The notes: generated by a model not told the origin, from the sequence alone. Positions 32,052-45,887 are shown, counted from the stretch's first letter. The stretch: 64,000 nt of DNA from Aeromicrobium sp. Root236 (GCF_001428805.1 NZ_LMIS01000001.1:3513908-3577907); one strand, 5' to 3'. Numbers and translations are program-made.

Positions 32052-33719
32052 CTAGTCCACCGGCGGGGTGGACAGCGGGTCGAGGCGGTCGACGACCTCG
32101 GGGTCCCCGGCGTCGGCCAGGTAGTCCGTCGGGTGCGTGTCGTCCGTGCCCGCATCCACGTCGAGCGCCCGGCAGACGAACGTGCCGATCACCGCGACGA
32201 GCAGGTTGAGGACGAGCGCCGTCAGCCCGAAGTAGATGAGGTTGTCGCTGATGTCGATGCCGAACACCTCGAGCGGCCCGACAGACCCGCCGAAGTGCGA
32301 GTCGGGCTTGCCGACGGAGGGCTTGTTGTAGGCCGCGATCGTGCCCCACGCCATGCCGATCGCCCAGCCCGCGAGCAGCGCGTAGCGGTGGAACCACCTC
32401 GTGTAGAGGCCGATGACGATCGCCGGCAGCGTCTGCAGGATCCAGATGCCGCCGAGCAGCTGCAGGTTGATCGCGAAGTCCTTGGGCAGCGCCAGGACGA
32501 ACAGCAGCGCGCCGAACTTCACCAGCAGGCTCGCCAGCTTGCTCTGCTTGGCCTCCTGCGCGTCCGTCGCTCCCGGATTGATGAACGCCTTGTAGATGTT
32601 GCGGGTCCACAGGTTGGCCGCGGCGATCGACATGATCGCGGCCGGCACGAACGCACCGATCACGATCGCGGCGAACGCGAGACCGGCGAACCACGGCGAG
32701 AACTCCTGCTCGAACAGCTGCGGGATCGCGAGCTGCGCGTTGTCGACCTTGATGCCGGCGGCCACCGCGGCGATGCCCAGCAGTGCCAGCAGGCCCAGCA
32801 GGAACGAGTACGCCGGGAGGAGCGCGGCGTTGCGCCGGATGATGTTGCGGTTCTTGGTCGACAGCACGGCGGTCACCGAGTGCGGATACATGAACAGCGC
32901 CAGGGCGGAGCCGAGCGACAGCGATGCGTACGCCCACTGGGAGGCGCCGATGCCGGGGATCAGTCCCTTGGGTGCCGCCCCGCCGCTGGCGATCGTGTCG
33001 GCGCTGTCCTTGTTGAACGACCCGAACGCCTTGCTCGCCGAGTCGAAGATCCCGCTCCAGCCGCCGAGCTGCGTCGGCAGGTAGATCACCGCGACGATGA
33101 TGACGAGGTAGATCAGCGTGTCCTTGACGAACGCGATCAGCGCCGGCGCCCGCAGACCTGACGAGTACGTGTAGGCGGCCAGCAGGGCGAACGCGATGAA
33201 CAGCGGCAGGTCCTTCTTGAACCAGTTGTCGCCCTCGCCGCCGAAACCGATGACGTCGAGCACCGCCTGGATGCCCACCAGCTGCAGGGCGATGTAGGGC
33301 AGCGTCGCGAGGATCCCGGTGAACGCGATCGCCAGCGACAGTGCCCGCGAGTCGAACCGGCCCTGCACGAAGTCGGCCGGCGTCACGTACGACCGGCGGT
33401 GCGAGACCGACCACAGACGGGGCAGGAAGATGAAGATGATCGGGTAGAGCACGATCGTGTAGGGCACCGCGAAGAAGCCCGTGGCGTTGCCGGCGTACAG
33501 CAGCGCGGGCACCGCGATGAACGTGTAGGCGGTGTAGATGTCGCCGCCGATCAGGAACCACGCGACGAACGTGCCGAAGCTGCGACCACCGAGGCCCCAC
33601 TCGTCGAGGTTGTCGAGCGTCTCGGCCTTGCGCCAGCGGGCGGCGAGGAAGCCCAGGACCGTGACGAGGAGGAAGAAGAACAGGAAGACGGACAGTGCGA
33701 CCGGGTCGACGTCGTTCAT
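32052..33719 (-). CDS. mctP: Sodium/solute symporter, MctP-like
   Basis: 555 residues with about thirteen membrane helices, a member of the SSS family. The N-terminus has the family's WGLGGRSFGTFVAWFLIGGD followed by IYTAYTFIAVP. The best match by eye is MctP, the monocarboxylate (lactate, pyruvate, acetate, alanine) permease of rhizobia and actinobacteria. The small DUF3311 partner encoded just upstream, with overlapping ATGA, is typical of this subgroup. The C-terminus is cytoplasmic and acidic. Confidence 0.82.
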   Translation of the reverse strand: MNDVDPVALSVFLFFFLLVTVLGFLAARWRKAETLDNLDEWGLGGRSFGTFVAWFLIGGDIYTAYTFIAVPALLYAGNATGFFAVPYTIVLYPIIFIFLPRLWSVSHRRSYVTPADFVQGRFDSRALSLAIAFTGILATLPYIALQLVGIQAVLDVIGFGGEGDNWFKKDLPLFIAFALLAAYTYSSGLRAPALIAFVKDTLIYLVIIVAVIYLPTQLGGWSGIFDSASKAFGSFNKDSADTIASGGAAPKGLIPGIGASQWAYASLSLGSALALFMYPHSVTAVLSTKNRNIIRRNAALLPAYSFLLGLLALLGIAAVAAGIKVDNAQLAIPQLFEQEFSPWFAGLAFAAIVIGAFVPAAIMSIAAANLWTRNIYKAFINPGATDAQEAKQSKLASLLVKFGALLFVLALPKDFAINLQLLGGIWILQTLPAIVIGLYTRWFHRYALLAGWAIGMAWGTIAAYNKPSVGKPDSHFGGSVGPLEVFGIDISDNLIYFGLTALVLNLLVAVIGTFVCRALDVDAGTDDTHPTDYLADAGDPEVVDRLDPLSTPPVD

Positions 33720-33976
33720 CGCGCGTCCCCGTTCGTGCGTCCTTCGGCGAGACGGCGCTGCCGCTCATGCCCGATGACCAGCCGGTAGGCGATCGACGTC
33801 AGCACGACGGACCCGATGACCAGCACGAACTGGTACCAGAAGAAGAACGGGATGCCCCACAGCTCGGGGTCGGCCTTGGCGTACGTCCAGACGAGCAGCG
33901 GGACGACGATGGCGATCGCCAGCGCCACCCCCGCCCCGATCAGTGGACCCTTGCCCGGCGGTGTGTGTTGTGGCAT
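33716..33976 (-). CDS. DUF3311 small membrane partner of the symporter
   Basis: 86 residues from the ATG at 33976. Two membrane helices carry the family phrase IPFFFWYQFVLVI. DUF3311 proteins are found almost only next to SSS-type symporters and are presumed to be needed for their assembly or function. It overlaps the start of mctP by 4 bp, so the two are coupled. Confidence 0.85.
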   Translation of the reverse strand: MPQHTPPGKGPLIGAGVALAIAIVVPLLVWTYAKADPELWGIPFFFWYQFVLVIGSVVLTSIAYRLVIGHERQRRLAEGRTNGDAR

Positions 33977-34129
33977 GTCTTGACCCCCACGATCGGTCGG
34001 ACCAGTGACCCCCGTCACAGTCCCGGAGACACCGTACGCCCGGGTGCGCGCGGGCGGAAGTGGGGGTCGGCCGACGTGTCGGGTCCCTCACATGTACCCG
34101 CCGATTCGGTGCGGACGACTACCCGCCGG

Positions 34130-34135
34130 TACGCT
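34130..34135 (+). promoter_or_regulatory. -10 element of sahH
   Basis: TACGCT ends 7 nt before the ATG at 34143; no ribosome-binding site or riboswitch-like leader fits in the remaining space. Confidence 0.4.
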
Positions 34136-34142
34136 GTCGACC

Positions 34143-35570
<1,428 letters not shown>

Positions 35571-35582
35571 GTCACACAGCTC

Positions 35583-35612
35583 CGGGCGCCAGGTGTTCGC
35601 ATCTGGCGCCCG
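35583..35612 (+). terminator. Terminator of sahH
   Basis: CGGGCGCCAG (35583-35592), a 10-base loop and CTGGCGCCCG (35603-35612) form a perfect stem 12 bp after the stop, without a T-run. Confidence 0.75.
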
Positions 35613-35630
35613 CTGCTGTTCCAGCCTCCG

Positions 35631-35636
35631 TATCAT
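35631..35636 (+). promoter_or_regulatory. -10 element of mtrA
   Basis: TATCAT, a near-consensus -10, ends 8 nt before the ATG at 35645; the predicted transcript starts at or 1-2 nt before the ATG. Confidence 0.5.
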
Positions 35637-35644
35637 GGGTTGTT

Positions 35645-36343
35645 ATGAGCTATCGACGCACGAAGCGTGATCGCGTGCTCGTCGTCGATGACGATGCCTC
35701 GCTCGCCGAGATGCTCACGATCGTTCTCGAGGGTGAGGGCCTGACGGCCGCGGTGTGCCGCTCGGGTGACCGGGTGATGGCCGCGTTCGGGCAGTTCAAG
35801 CCCGACGTCGTGCTGCTCGACCTGATGCTCCCGGGCCTCGACGGCATGAGCGTGTGCCGCCAGATCCGCGAGAAGTCGGCCGTGCCGATCATCATGCTGA
35901 CCGCCAAGTCCGACACGCCCGACGTCGTCGCCGGGCTCGAGGCCGGCGCCGACGACTACATCACCAAGCCGTTCAAGAACACCGAGCTCGTCGCGCGCAT
36001 CCGGGCGCGCCTCCGCCGCTCCGACCAGCTGGCCGAGCCGCTCGTGTTCGGCGACATCGTGCTCGACCCGGCCGGCCACACCGTGACCCGCAAGGGCGAG
36101 CCGCTCGAGCTCACGCCGCTCGAGTTCGACCTGCTGGCCTGCCTGCTGAGCGATCCGGCGCAGGTCTTCACGCGCGAGACCCTGCTGCAGAAGGTCTGGG
36201 GCTATCACCACCCGGGCGACACCAAGCTCGTCAACGTCCACATGACGCGCCTCCGGTCCAAGATCGAGGACGACGCCGAGAACCCGCAGATCATCCGCAC
36301 CGTGCGCGGCGTCGGCTACCAGGCGATCACGCCGCCCGCATGA
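35645..36343 (+). CDS. mtrA: Response regulator MtrA
   Basis: 232 residues. The receiver domain has phospho-acceptor Asp59 in LLDLMLPG and KPF; the OmpR/PhoB winged helix has TRETLLQKVWGYHHPGDTKL and HMTRLRSKIE. MtrA is essential in mycobacteria and controls cell division and wall remodelling genes. The identity is secured by the operon mtrA-mtrB-lpqB and by sahH upstream, as in M. tuberculosis Rv3244c-Rv3248c. Probably leaderless. Confidence 0.95.
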   Translation: MSYRRTKRDRVLVVDDDASLAEMLTIVLEGEGLTAAVCRSGDRVMAAFGQFKPDVVLLDLMLPGLDGMSVCRQIREKSAVPIIMLTAKSDTPDVVAGLEAGADDYITKPFKNTELVARIRARLRRSDQLAEPLVFGDIVLDPAGHTVTRKGEPLELTPLEFDLLACLLSDPAQVFTRETLLQKVWGYHHPGDTKLVNVHMTRLRSKIEDDAENPQIIRTVRGVGYQAITPPA

Positions 36344-36371
36344 CGCGGCAACGCCTGTCCGGCGGCGCCTG

Positions 36372-37901
36372 ATGCGGCGTCTGGCCCGCATCTGGCGCCG
36401 GTCGATCCAGGCCCGGGTCGTGACGAGCACGATCGTGCTCAGCGCGCTGGTGATCTCGCTGACCGGCTGGGCCCTGCTGCGGGACGTCGCCGGCGGGCTT
36501 GCCGACAGCCGACGGGTCGCCGCGATCTCCGAGGCCCGCTCGGGCTTCGACTACGCCCAGACGCAGCTCGACGCCTCGGTCGAGACCGAACCGGCGACCC
36601 AGTCGCAGGCCCTCACCCAGATGGTCGACTCGCTCACGAGCTCGCGGGGCGCCAAGCGTACGTACGAGCTGGTGCTCGAAGGTCCTCTGCTGACCGGCAC
36701 GGGAGAGGTGCCCGTACGTTCGTCGGCCGCCATCGAGGAAGGCTCGCTGCCGGCCGACCTCGACAAGGCCGTGCGGTCCAAGCCGGGGACCTACTGGCGC
36801 TACAGCGACCTGGCGCTCCTGGGCTCGTCCGACACGAGCCCGTCCGTGGTCGTCGGCAGCCAGCTGCGCGCGCCCGGGACCGGCGACACGTACGCGTTGT
36901 TCTACCTGTTCTCGATGGAGGACCAGCAGGAGACCCTCGACCTCGTGCGGCGCGCGCTCCTGCTGGGCGGACTGGCGATGGTCCTGATGGTCGGCGGTGT
37001 CGCCTGGCTGGTGTCGCGGCAGGTGCTCGATCCCGTGCGCCTCGCCCGCCGGATCGCGGAGCGCTACGCCAGCGGCAACCTCGAGCAGCGCATGCACGTC
37101 AGCGGCGAGGACGACATCGCCCGCCTGAGCTCGTCGTTCAACCAGATGGCGGCGAGCCTCCAGAGCCAGATCCGGCGGCTCGAGAACCTGTCGCGCCTGC
37201 AGCAGCGCTTCGTGTCCGACGTGTCGCACGAGCTGCGCACCCCGCTCACGACGGTCCAGATGGCCAGCGAGGTGCTCTACGACGCGCGCGAACGGTTCGA
37301 CCCGCAGACCGCGCGCTCGGCCGAGCTGCTCAAGGGTGAGCTCGACCGGTTCGAGTCCCTGCTGTCCGACCTGCTGGACCTGAGCCGGTTCGACGCCGGC
37401 GCGGCCAAGCTCGAGCTCGACACGATCGACCTCAGCCAGGTCGCTCGGAGCTCCGCGGATGACCCGACGCTCGCCCGCAAGGGCATCGAGGTGACGCTGA
37501 TCGGCGTCGACCAACCGGCCATCGTGGAGGCCGACATCCGGCGCATCGACCGGATCGTCCGCAACCTCTTGACCAACGCCGCGAAGTACAGCGGCTCCCC
37601 GCGCATCGAGATCGAGGTGTCGCAGAATGAGAGCTGCGTGTCGCTCGCGGTGCGCGACTTCGGCGTCGGGCTGTCGGGTGACGAGAACCTCCGGGTGTTC
37701 GACCGCTTCTGGCGCGCCGACCCCGCTCGTACGCAAGGTGGCACCGGGCTGGGGCTCGCGATCTCCCGCGAGGACGCCGCGCTGCACGGCGGGACGCTGC
37801 AGGCCTGGGGCCGGCCGGGCGAGGGCAGCGAGTTCGTCCTGACGATCCCCAAGCCCGAGGGCACCGCCAAGTTCCCCGCCATCCAGTCGGTGTTCGCATG
37901 A
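36372..37901 (+). CDS. mtrB: Sensor histidine kinase MtrB
   Basis: 509 residues. Two membrane helices (about 16-38 and 193-213) bracket an extracytoplasmic sensor; HAMP follows, then HisKA with SDVSHELRTPL (His about 285) and a catalytic domain with IVRNLLTNAAKY, DFGVGL and GTGLGLAIS. It phosphorylates MtrA. The 28-bp gap from mtrA has no terminator. The stop overlaps lpqB by ATGA. Confidence 0.95.
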   Translation: MRRLARIWRRSIQARVVTSTIVLSALVISLTGWALLRDVAGGLADSRRVAAISEARSGFDYAQTQLDASVETEPATQSQALTQMVDSLTSSRGAKRTYELVLEGPLLTGTGEVPVRSSAAIEEGSLPADLDKAVRSKPGTYWRYSDLALLGSSDTSPSVVVGSQLRAPGTGDTYALFYLFSMEDQQETLDLVRRALLLGGLAMVLMVGGVAWLVSRQVLDPVRLARRIAERYASGNLEQRMHVSGEDDIARLSSSFNQMAASLQSQIRRLENLSRLQQRFVSDVSHELRTPLTTVQMASEVLYDARERFDPQTARSAELLKGELDRFESLLSDLLDLSRFDAGAAKLELDTIDLSQVARSSADDPTLARKGIEVTLIGVDQPAIVEADIRRIDRIVRNLLTNAAKYSGSPRIEIEVSQNESCVSLAVRDFGVGLSGDENLRVFDRFWRADPARTQGGTGLGLAISREDAALHGGTLQAWGRPGEGSEFVLTIPKPEGTAKFPAIQSVFA

Positions 37902-39649
37902 TGCCGACCCGCCTGAGGGCTGCCATCGCGGTGGGTGCCCTGCTCGCCGTGTCCGCGTGCGCCGGCATCCCCTCGTCTGGCCCCGTCACCAAGGTCGCCG
38001 ACGACGGGGGCCTCGGCGAGAGCACCGTGCGCTACTCACCGGCCCGGCCGGCCGAAGGCGCCTCGCCCGAGCAGATCGTGCGGGGCTACCTCGACGCGAT
38101 GCTGGCCTACCCCGCGTCCTCCGGCATCGCGACGGCGTTCCTCACTCCCGCGGCGGCCAGGCAGTGGAGCCCGTCAGCAGGCGTGCGGGTCTACTCCTCC
38201 GTCACGGTCTCCGAGCCCAAGCTGGCCGCGGGCGAGGACGGGGAGACGACGGACAAGACCCGCAACCCGGTCGAGGTCGGCACGCGGCTGTTCGAGGACG
38301 CGCGGCTCGACCAGCAGGGTCACTACGCCCGCAGCGCGCGTCCCTCGGTGCTGTCCTTCCGTCTCGAGCGGGTCGACAGCGAGTGGCGGATCGCCAACCC
38401 GCAGGCCGGGTTGCTCCTCAGCAGGAAGTTCTTCGACGACTACTTCCGGCCGTTCAACCTCTACAACTTCGACCGCCCCGGTCGCCGGCTCGTGCCCGAC
38501 CCGGTCCACCTGGTGGTGGGCGACCAGCTCGCCACCGCGCTGGTCACGAGCCTCGCTCGCGGGCCGGCGGCCTCGATCGCAGGCGTCTCGCGCACGTACG
38601 TCCCACCGCTGGACTCGCTGCGGCCGTCCGTGCCGGTGTCCGACGACGGTGTCGCCGACGTGCAGTTCAGCGCCGACTTCTCGGTGCTGAGCGAGTCGGT
38701 ACAGGACCATCTGTCGGCGCAGATCGTGTGGACCCTGCGGCAGGTCCGCGACATCACCGCCGTACGCCTCGCGGGCGCCGCGACGGTGCTCTCGAGCAAC
38801 GGCGGCACGACCCAGGACATCGGCTCGTGGGGTGGCTACGGCCCGAGCATCGCCCGCGGCCGGGCGTACGCGCTCAGCGACGACCACGTGGTGCAGATCG
38901 ACGACGACGCCGTCAAGCGGCTCAGCGGGGCGTGGGGCCGCGACGCCCGCGGTGCCGTCGCGATCGGCGTGTCCGACGACGGCGTCGCCGGGGTGCTGGC
39001 GGGCCGCAACCTCGTGCGCGTCACGGACCGCAAGGGCACCGATGCGCGTACGTTCGCCGGCTCCCGGCTCATCACGCCGCAGTGGGACAGCGACGGCAAC
39101 GTGTGGCTGGTCGACCGACCCGGCGACACCACGCGCGTGCGCATCGTCGACGGGGACGGGATCCGCACGCTCGTCACGGGCCGGCTCGCCGGCCTCGACG
39201 TCACGACGTTCGCGCTGTCGCCCGACGGCTCGCGCTACGCCGTCACGGTGCGTGACGTCGTCGGCAGCTCGGTCAGGGTCGGCTCGGTCCGGCGCGACGC
39301 CAAGGACCGCATCCTGGGCCTCGGCTCCCCGTCGACCGTCTACACACCGGCAGCGTCGCCGCGATCGGCGTCCTGGTCGTCCGCCACCGAGCTCAGCTAT
39401 CTCGCCGAGAGCCAGTCCGGCCGGCAGGTCTACTCCACGGCGATCGACGGATCCGCGACGTCCGGTGGCCTGTCCCGCGGCGGCGTCCTGCTGCCCGACG
39501 TCGGCGCGAATGCCCTGGCCGTCGGCGGCGGCACCACCGCCAACCGCTACGCGACGGACGCCCGCGGCCGCTTGTGGTTCGTCGCACCCGGCGGGTCGTG
39601 GCAGCTGCTGCCCAACCTCAAGGTCACAGGCCTGACGTACGGGCGCTGA
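37898..39649 (+). CDS. lpqB: LpqB lipoprotein, MtrAB accessory
   Basis: 583 residues. A short lipoprotein signal ends in LAVSAC (Cys about 21), so the protein is anchored on the outer face of the membrane. A GerMN-like domain spans about 200-290; the C-terminal half is a beta-propeller-like repeat region (WGRDARGAVAIGVSDDGVAG is one unit). In mycobacteria LpqB binds MtrB and tunes MtrAB signalling. The start overlaps the mtrB stop. Confidence 0.93.
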   Translation: MMPTRLRAAIAVGALLAVSACAGIPSSGPVTKVADDGGLGESTVRYSPARPAEGASPEQIVRGYLDAMLAYPASSGIATAFLTPAAARQWSPSAGVRVYSSVTVSEPKLAAGEDGETTDKTRNPVEVGTRLFEDARLDQQGHYARSARPSVLSFRLERVDSEWRIANPQAGLLLSRKFFDDYFRPFNLYNFDRPGRRLVPDPVHLVVGDQLATALVTSLARGPAASIAGVSRTYVPPLDSLRPSVPVSDDGVADVQFSADFSVLSESVQDHLSAQIVWTLRQVRDITAVRLAGAATVLSSNGGTTQDIGSWGGYGPSIARGRAYALSDDHVVQIDDDAVKRLSGAWGRDARGAVAIGVSDDGVAGVLAGRNLVRVTDRKGTDARTFAGSRLITPQWDSDGNVWLVDRPGDTTRVRIVDGDGIRTLVTGRLAGLDVTTFALSPDGSRYAVTVRDVVGSSVRVGSVRRDAKDRILGLGSPSTVYTPAASPRSASWSSATELSYLAESQSGRQVYSTAIDGSATSGGLSRGGVLLPDVGANALAVGGGTTANRYATDARGRLWFVAPGGSWQLLPNLKVTGLTYGR

Positions 39650-39709
39650 CGTCCACAGCTCGCGCTGAGCCAGGCGCGTACCGCCACCCCGACGCGTGAT
39701 GCTCGAGGG

Positions 39710-40417
39710 ATGCGCGAGCTCCTGGTCCCGGCTGCCGACCTGTTGCTCGGTGCGCAGTGCGCCGGATGCGGCCGCCCGGCCCTGACGCTGTGCCGCGCGT
39801 GCGGTGGGGCGATTCGACCGGTGCCTGAGGTCACGTGGCCGAGACCCTGCCCGCGCGGGCTCCGCCTACCCACCCGGGTGACTCCCGTCGCCGCGGGCGC
39901 CAACGCCGACGTGCTGCGGCGCGTGCTGGTCGCCTGGAAGGAGACGGGCAACACCCGGCTGACCGCGGTGCTCGACCACCTCCTCGCGGCTTCTGTCGTG
40001 GAGCACGCGCGTGGCCGTCCGGTCGTGCTGGTGCCCGTGCCGACGTCGCGGCGCAGCAAGCGGGAGCGCGGATGCGACCTCGTCGACGAGCTCGCCCGGT
40101 CGGCCGCACGCCTGCTGCGGCAGGTCGGGGTCGAGGCCAGGGTGTCCCAGGCGCTGGCACCGGCGCGGGCGACCGCCGACCAGGTCGGACTCGACGCCGC
40201 GGCTCGGGCGCGCAACCTGCGCGGGGCGTTCCGGCTGCGCACCGACCGGGCACTGCCGGGCCGCGACGTGATCGTCGTCGACGACATCCTGACGACCGGG
40301 GCCACGGTCTCCGAGGCCGTACGGGTGCTGACAACAGCCGGACATCGGCCCTTCGGCATCGCGGTCGTCGCCGCGACCCCTCGCATTCCAGTGGGCGTTC
40401 CTGAGCATCGGGGATGA
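39710..40417 (+). CDS. ComF-family phosphoribosyltransferase-like protein
   Basis: 235 residues. The N-terminus has a zinc-ribbon-like Cys pattern (CAGCG, then CRACG), as in ComF. The rest is a type I phosphoribosyltransferase fold ending with the PRPP loop VIVVDDILTTGAT. The corresponding M. tuberculosis gene is Rv3242c, between lpqB and hpf, the same order as here. ComF supports DNA uptake in naturally competent bacteria and its homologues have a poorly known role elsewhere. It is preceded by GAGGG. Confidence 0.88.
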   Translation: MRELLVPAADLLLGAQCAGCGRPALTLCRACGGAIRPVPEVTWPRPCPRGLRLPTRVTPVAAGANADVLRRVLVAWKETGNTRLTAVLDHLLAASVVEHARGRPVVLVPVPTSRRSKRERGCDLVDELARSAARLLRQVGVEARVSQALAPARATADQVGLDAAARARNLRGAFRLRTDRALPGRDVIVVDDILTTGATVSEAVRVLTTAGHRPFGIAVVAATPRIPVGVPEHRG

Positions 40418-40524
40418 ACTTGTCGGCTGCTCTGGTGATTCCTTGGAGGGCGGTCTAACGTCACAGGTATGGCATGAAGACTGCGCTGATGGTTAGGGCG
40501 CGACACCGAGACAAGGGAGTCCCC

Positions 40525-41154
40525 ATGGAAATTGTCGTCAACGGTCGCAACAGCGAGATCTCCGAGCGTTTCCGTGAGCACGTGGAGGAAAAGCTCTCCC
40601 GGCTCGAGAAGTACGACTCCCGCCAGAAGATCAGTCGCGTCGAGGTCGAGGTCACGCACGAGAAGAACCCCCGCCAGCAGGACACCGCCGCCAAGGTCGA
40701 GATGACACTGCGCTCCCGGGGCCCGGCGGTCCGCGCCGAGGCCGCCTCCACCGACCAGCACTCGGCCCTCGACGCCGCGATCGACAAGCTCGAGTCGCGT
40801 CTGCGCCGCTCGGTCGACCGCAGCCGCATCCACCACGGACGGCACGCCCCGACGTCGTTGTCGTCGGCCGCCGCAGAGCTGCCGCTCGACGGTCTGCAGA
40901 GCGCCGAGCCCGACGACGACCTGCCCACCGGACAGTCCGCGCCCATCGCCGCCGAGGGCGACTGCCCGATCGTGGTGCGCGAGAAGACGCACCAGGCGCC
41001 GCCGATGACTCTCGACCAGGCGATGTACGAGATGGAGCTCGTCGGCCATGACTTCTACCTGTTCCTTGAGAAGGACTCGATGCGCCCGAGCGTGGTCTAC
41101 CTGCGCAAGGGATATGACTACGGGGTCATTCATCTAGACGTCACAGAGCAGTGA
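40525..41154 (+). CDS. hpf: Hibernation promoting factor, long form
   Basis: 209 residues from the ATG at 40525, with AAGGGAG 5 nt before; an earlier ATG at 40474 lacks one. The N-terminal domain (about 1-100, MEIVVNGRNSEISERF) binds the 30S decoding region. After a Ser/Asp/Pro-rich linker, the C-terminal domain (about 150-208, with PMTLDQAMYEMELVGHDFYL) dimerises ribosomes into 100S particles. Such proteins act in stationary phase and hypoxia. The 107-bp upstream gap has a TAACGT -10 (40456-40461). Confidence 0.95.
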   Translation: MEIVVNGRNSEISERFREHVEEKLSRLEKYDSRQKISRVEVEVTHEKNPRQQDTAAKVEMTLRSRGPAVRAEAASTDQHSALDAAIDKLESRLRRSVDRSRIHHGRHAPTSLSSAAAELPLDGLQSAEPDDDLPTGQSAPIAAEGDCPIVVREKTHQAPPMTLDQAMYEMELVGHDFYLFLEKDSMRPSVVYLRKGYDYGVIHLDVTEQ

Positions 41155-41182
41155 TAGGTGGGCCGCTTGGCCCAACCCGTGG

Positions 41183-41188
41183 CATGAT
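41183..41188 (+). promoter_or_regulatory. -10 element of the orphan response regulator
   Basis: CATGAT ends 6 nt before the GTG at 41195; the first base departs from TANNNT, so it is weaker than others in the window. Confidence 0.3.
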
Positions 41189-41194
41189 CGACGT

Positions 41195-41857
41195 GTGAGT
41201 TCTCGGGGCGACAGCATTCGAGTGCTCCTGGTCGATGACCAGGAGCTCTTCCGGCGCGGAGTCAAGATGGTGCTCGGCGCTGACGACGCCCTCGAGCTCG
41301 AAGAAGTCGACGACGGTGACAAGGCCCTCGAGATGGTGGCCGAGAACCCCTACGACATCGTGCTGCTCGACGTACGCATGCCCGGGCGCAGCGGCGTCGA
41401 GGTGTGCGCGGCGATCAAGGAGATCTCCCCGACCACGGGCATCATCATGCTCACGGCGAGCGACGACGAGTCCGACCTCTACGAGTCGATCCGCAGCGGA
41501 GCCTCCGGCTACCTGCTCAAGGACGGCTCGACCTACGAGCAGGTTGCCGAGGCCGTACGCCTCGTCGCCTCGGGCCAGTCGCTGATCAGCCCCAGCATGG
41601 CGACCAAGCTGCTCGACGAGTTCGTCCACATGTCCAAGAGCCCCGCGCCGACGACCAACCTCACGCCCCGCGAGCTCGGCGTCCTGCGCCACGTCGCCCG
41701 TGGCCGCAGCAACCGTGAGATCGCCGAAGAGCTGTTCATCAGCGAGAACACGGTCAAGAACCACATCCGCAACATCCTGGAGAAACTGCAGATGAAGTCG
41801 CGCATGGAAGCTGCGATGTACGCCGTGCGCAGCAAGCTCGTCGACGACATCCCTTAA
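41195..41857 (+). CDS. Orphan NarL/LuxR-type response regulator
   Basis: 220 residues from the GTG at 41195. The receiver has Asp59 (LLDVRMPG) with the DD pair at 14-15 and a Lys in LLKDGS. The C-terminal LuxR helix-turn-helix is LTPRELGVLRHVARGRSN followed by EISENTVKNHIRNIL-like residues. No kinase gene is adjacent. Streptomyces has an orphan regulator in the same place between hpf and secA. The product binds DNA as a dimer, targets unknown. Confidence 0.9.
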   Translation: MSSRGDSIRVLLVDDQELFRRGVKMVLGADDALELEEVDDGDKALEMVAENPYDIVLLDVRMPGRSGVEVCAAIKEISPTTGIIMLTASDDESDLYESIRSGASGYLLKDGSTYEQVAEAVRLVASGQSLISPSMATKLLDEFVHMSKSPAPTTNLTPRELGVLRHVARGRSNREIAEELFISENTVKNHIRNILEKLQMKSRMEAAMYAVRSKLVDDIP

Positions 41858-41887
41858 TGTCAGACGTTTAGACCAGCATCGGGCTTC

Positions 41888-43099
41888 ATGAACCTGACGA
41901 CGACGCAGGCTCGGCGGATCGCGCTGGGCGCCCAGGGCTTCACGCGTCCCCGGCCCGGGCTCGACGGCCAGATCGCCTCCCGGCACCTCAACCGGGTCAT
42001 CGAGCGGCTCGGGTTCTTCCAGATCGACTCGGTCAACGTGCTGGTCCGGGCCCACTACATGCCGCTGTTCTCGCGGCTGGGGCCCTACGACCGTGAGCTC
42101 CTGCACCGGGCCGCGTCCCGTCGCCCGCGGCGGCTGTTCGAGTACTGGGCGCACGAGGCCGCGCTCGTCGACGTCAACCTCTGGCAGGCGTTCCAGTTCC
42201 GCATGGAGTCCGGCGCACGCATGTGGGGCAACATGGCGCGGATCAGCCAGGAGAAGCCGGAGTTCGTGGCGTGGGTGCTCGAGGAGGTGCGTGCCAAGGG
42301 CTCGTTGACCGCCCGCGAGATCGAGCACGACGCACCGCGCGACAAGGACAACTGGGGCTGGAACTGGTCCGAGGTCAAGATGGCGCTCGAATACCTCTTC
42401 TACAAGGGGCAGGTCACGGCCGCGCGGCGCAACTCCGCGTTCGAGCGGGTCTACGACCTGCCGGAGCGCGTCATCCCGCAGGCGCAGCTCGACGCCGACC
42501 CCCTCGACAGCCGGCAGGCGCACCGGGTGCTGGTGAGCCACGCCGCGCAGGCCCTGGGTGTCGGCACGGCGCAGTGCCTGCGTGACTACTTCCGCATGGC
42601 GCCCGAGCCGACCAAGGCCGCGATAGACGACCTGGTCGCGACCGGCGAGCTCGTCCCCACCACGATCACCGGTTGGAAGCGCCCGGCCTACCTGCACCGC
42701 GACGCCGCGCGCCCACGCAAGGTCGCGGCGCGGGCGCTGTTGAGCCCGTTCGACCCGCTGGTGTTCGAGCGCACGCGCACCGAGCAGCTGTTCGACTTCC
42801 GCTATCGCATCGAGATCTACGTCCCCGCCGAGAAGCGGGTCCACGGCTACTACGTGCTGCCGTTCCTGCTCGGCGACCGGCTGGTCGCGCGGGTCGACCT
42901 CAAGGCCGATCGCCAGGCCGCCGCCCTGGTGGTGCACGGCGCCTGGGCGGAGTCACACGCGCCCGCGGAGACGGCCGACGAGCTGGCCGCCGAGCTGCGC
43001 CTCATGGCCGGCTGGCTCGGCCTCGAGACCGTGACGCCTCCCGCCAAGGGCGATCTGGCTGGGGAACTCACGAAGTCGCTTGCTCGTCACCTAGACTGA
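41888..43099 (+). CDS. Winged-helix protein, YcaQ/AlkZ family
   Basis: 403 residues, HTH_42 family (three tandem winged helices plus a beta-barrel). The stretch LGFFQIDSVNVL holds the QxD motif of YcaQ-like DNA glycosylases that unhook interstrand crosslinks and remove bulky alkyl-purines; AlkZ enzymes have QxQ. FEYWAHEAALV and FDPLVFERTRTEQLF are other family blocks. A role in repair of crosslinks is likely from the intact motif. It is not part of the mtr/hpf operon by function and may be an added gene. Confidence 0.82.
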   Translation: MNLTTTQARRIALGAQGFTRPRPGLDGQIASRHLNRVIERLGFFQIDSVNVLVRAHYMPLFSRLGPYDRELLHRAASRRPRRLFEYWAHEAALVDVNLWQAFQFRMESGARMWGNMARISQEKPEFVAWVLEEVRAKGSLTAREIEHDAPRDKDNWGWNWSEVKMALEYLFYKGQVTAARRNSAFERVYDLPERVIPQAQLDADPLDSRQAHRVLVSHAAQALGVGTAQCLRDYFRMAPEPTKAAIDDLVATGELVPTTITGWKRPAYLHRDAARPRKVAARALLSPFDPLVFERTRTEQLFDFRYRIEIYVPAEKRVHGYYVLPFLLGDRLVARVDLKADRQAAALVVHGAWAESHAPAETADELAAELRLMAGWLGLETVTPPAKGDLAGELTKSLARHLD

Positions 43100-43166
43100 A
43101 CAGGCTCTCAAACTTTTCTGGAGTTCCAGCCATCGCGGACTCTGGCGTATCAGGAAGTGCATCTAA

Positions 43167-45887
<2,721 letters not shown>

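Noticed and set aside
35571-35644. Riboswitch near sahH or mtrA
   Set aside because: The space holds only the sahH terminator and the mtrA promoter; upstream of sahH the -10 is too close to the ATG for an aptamer.
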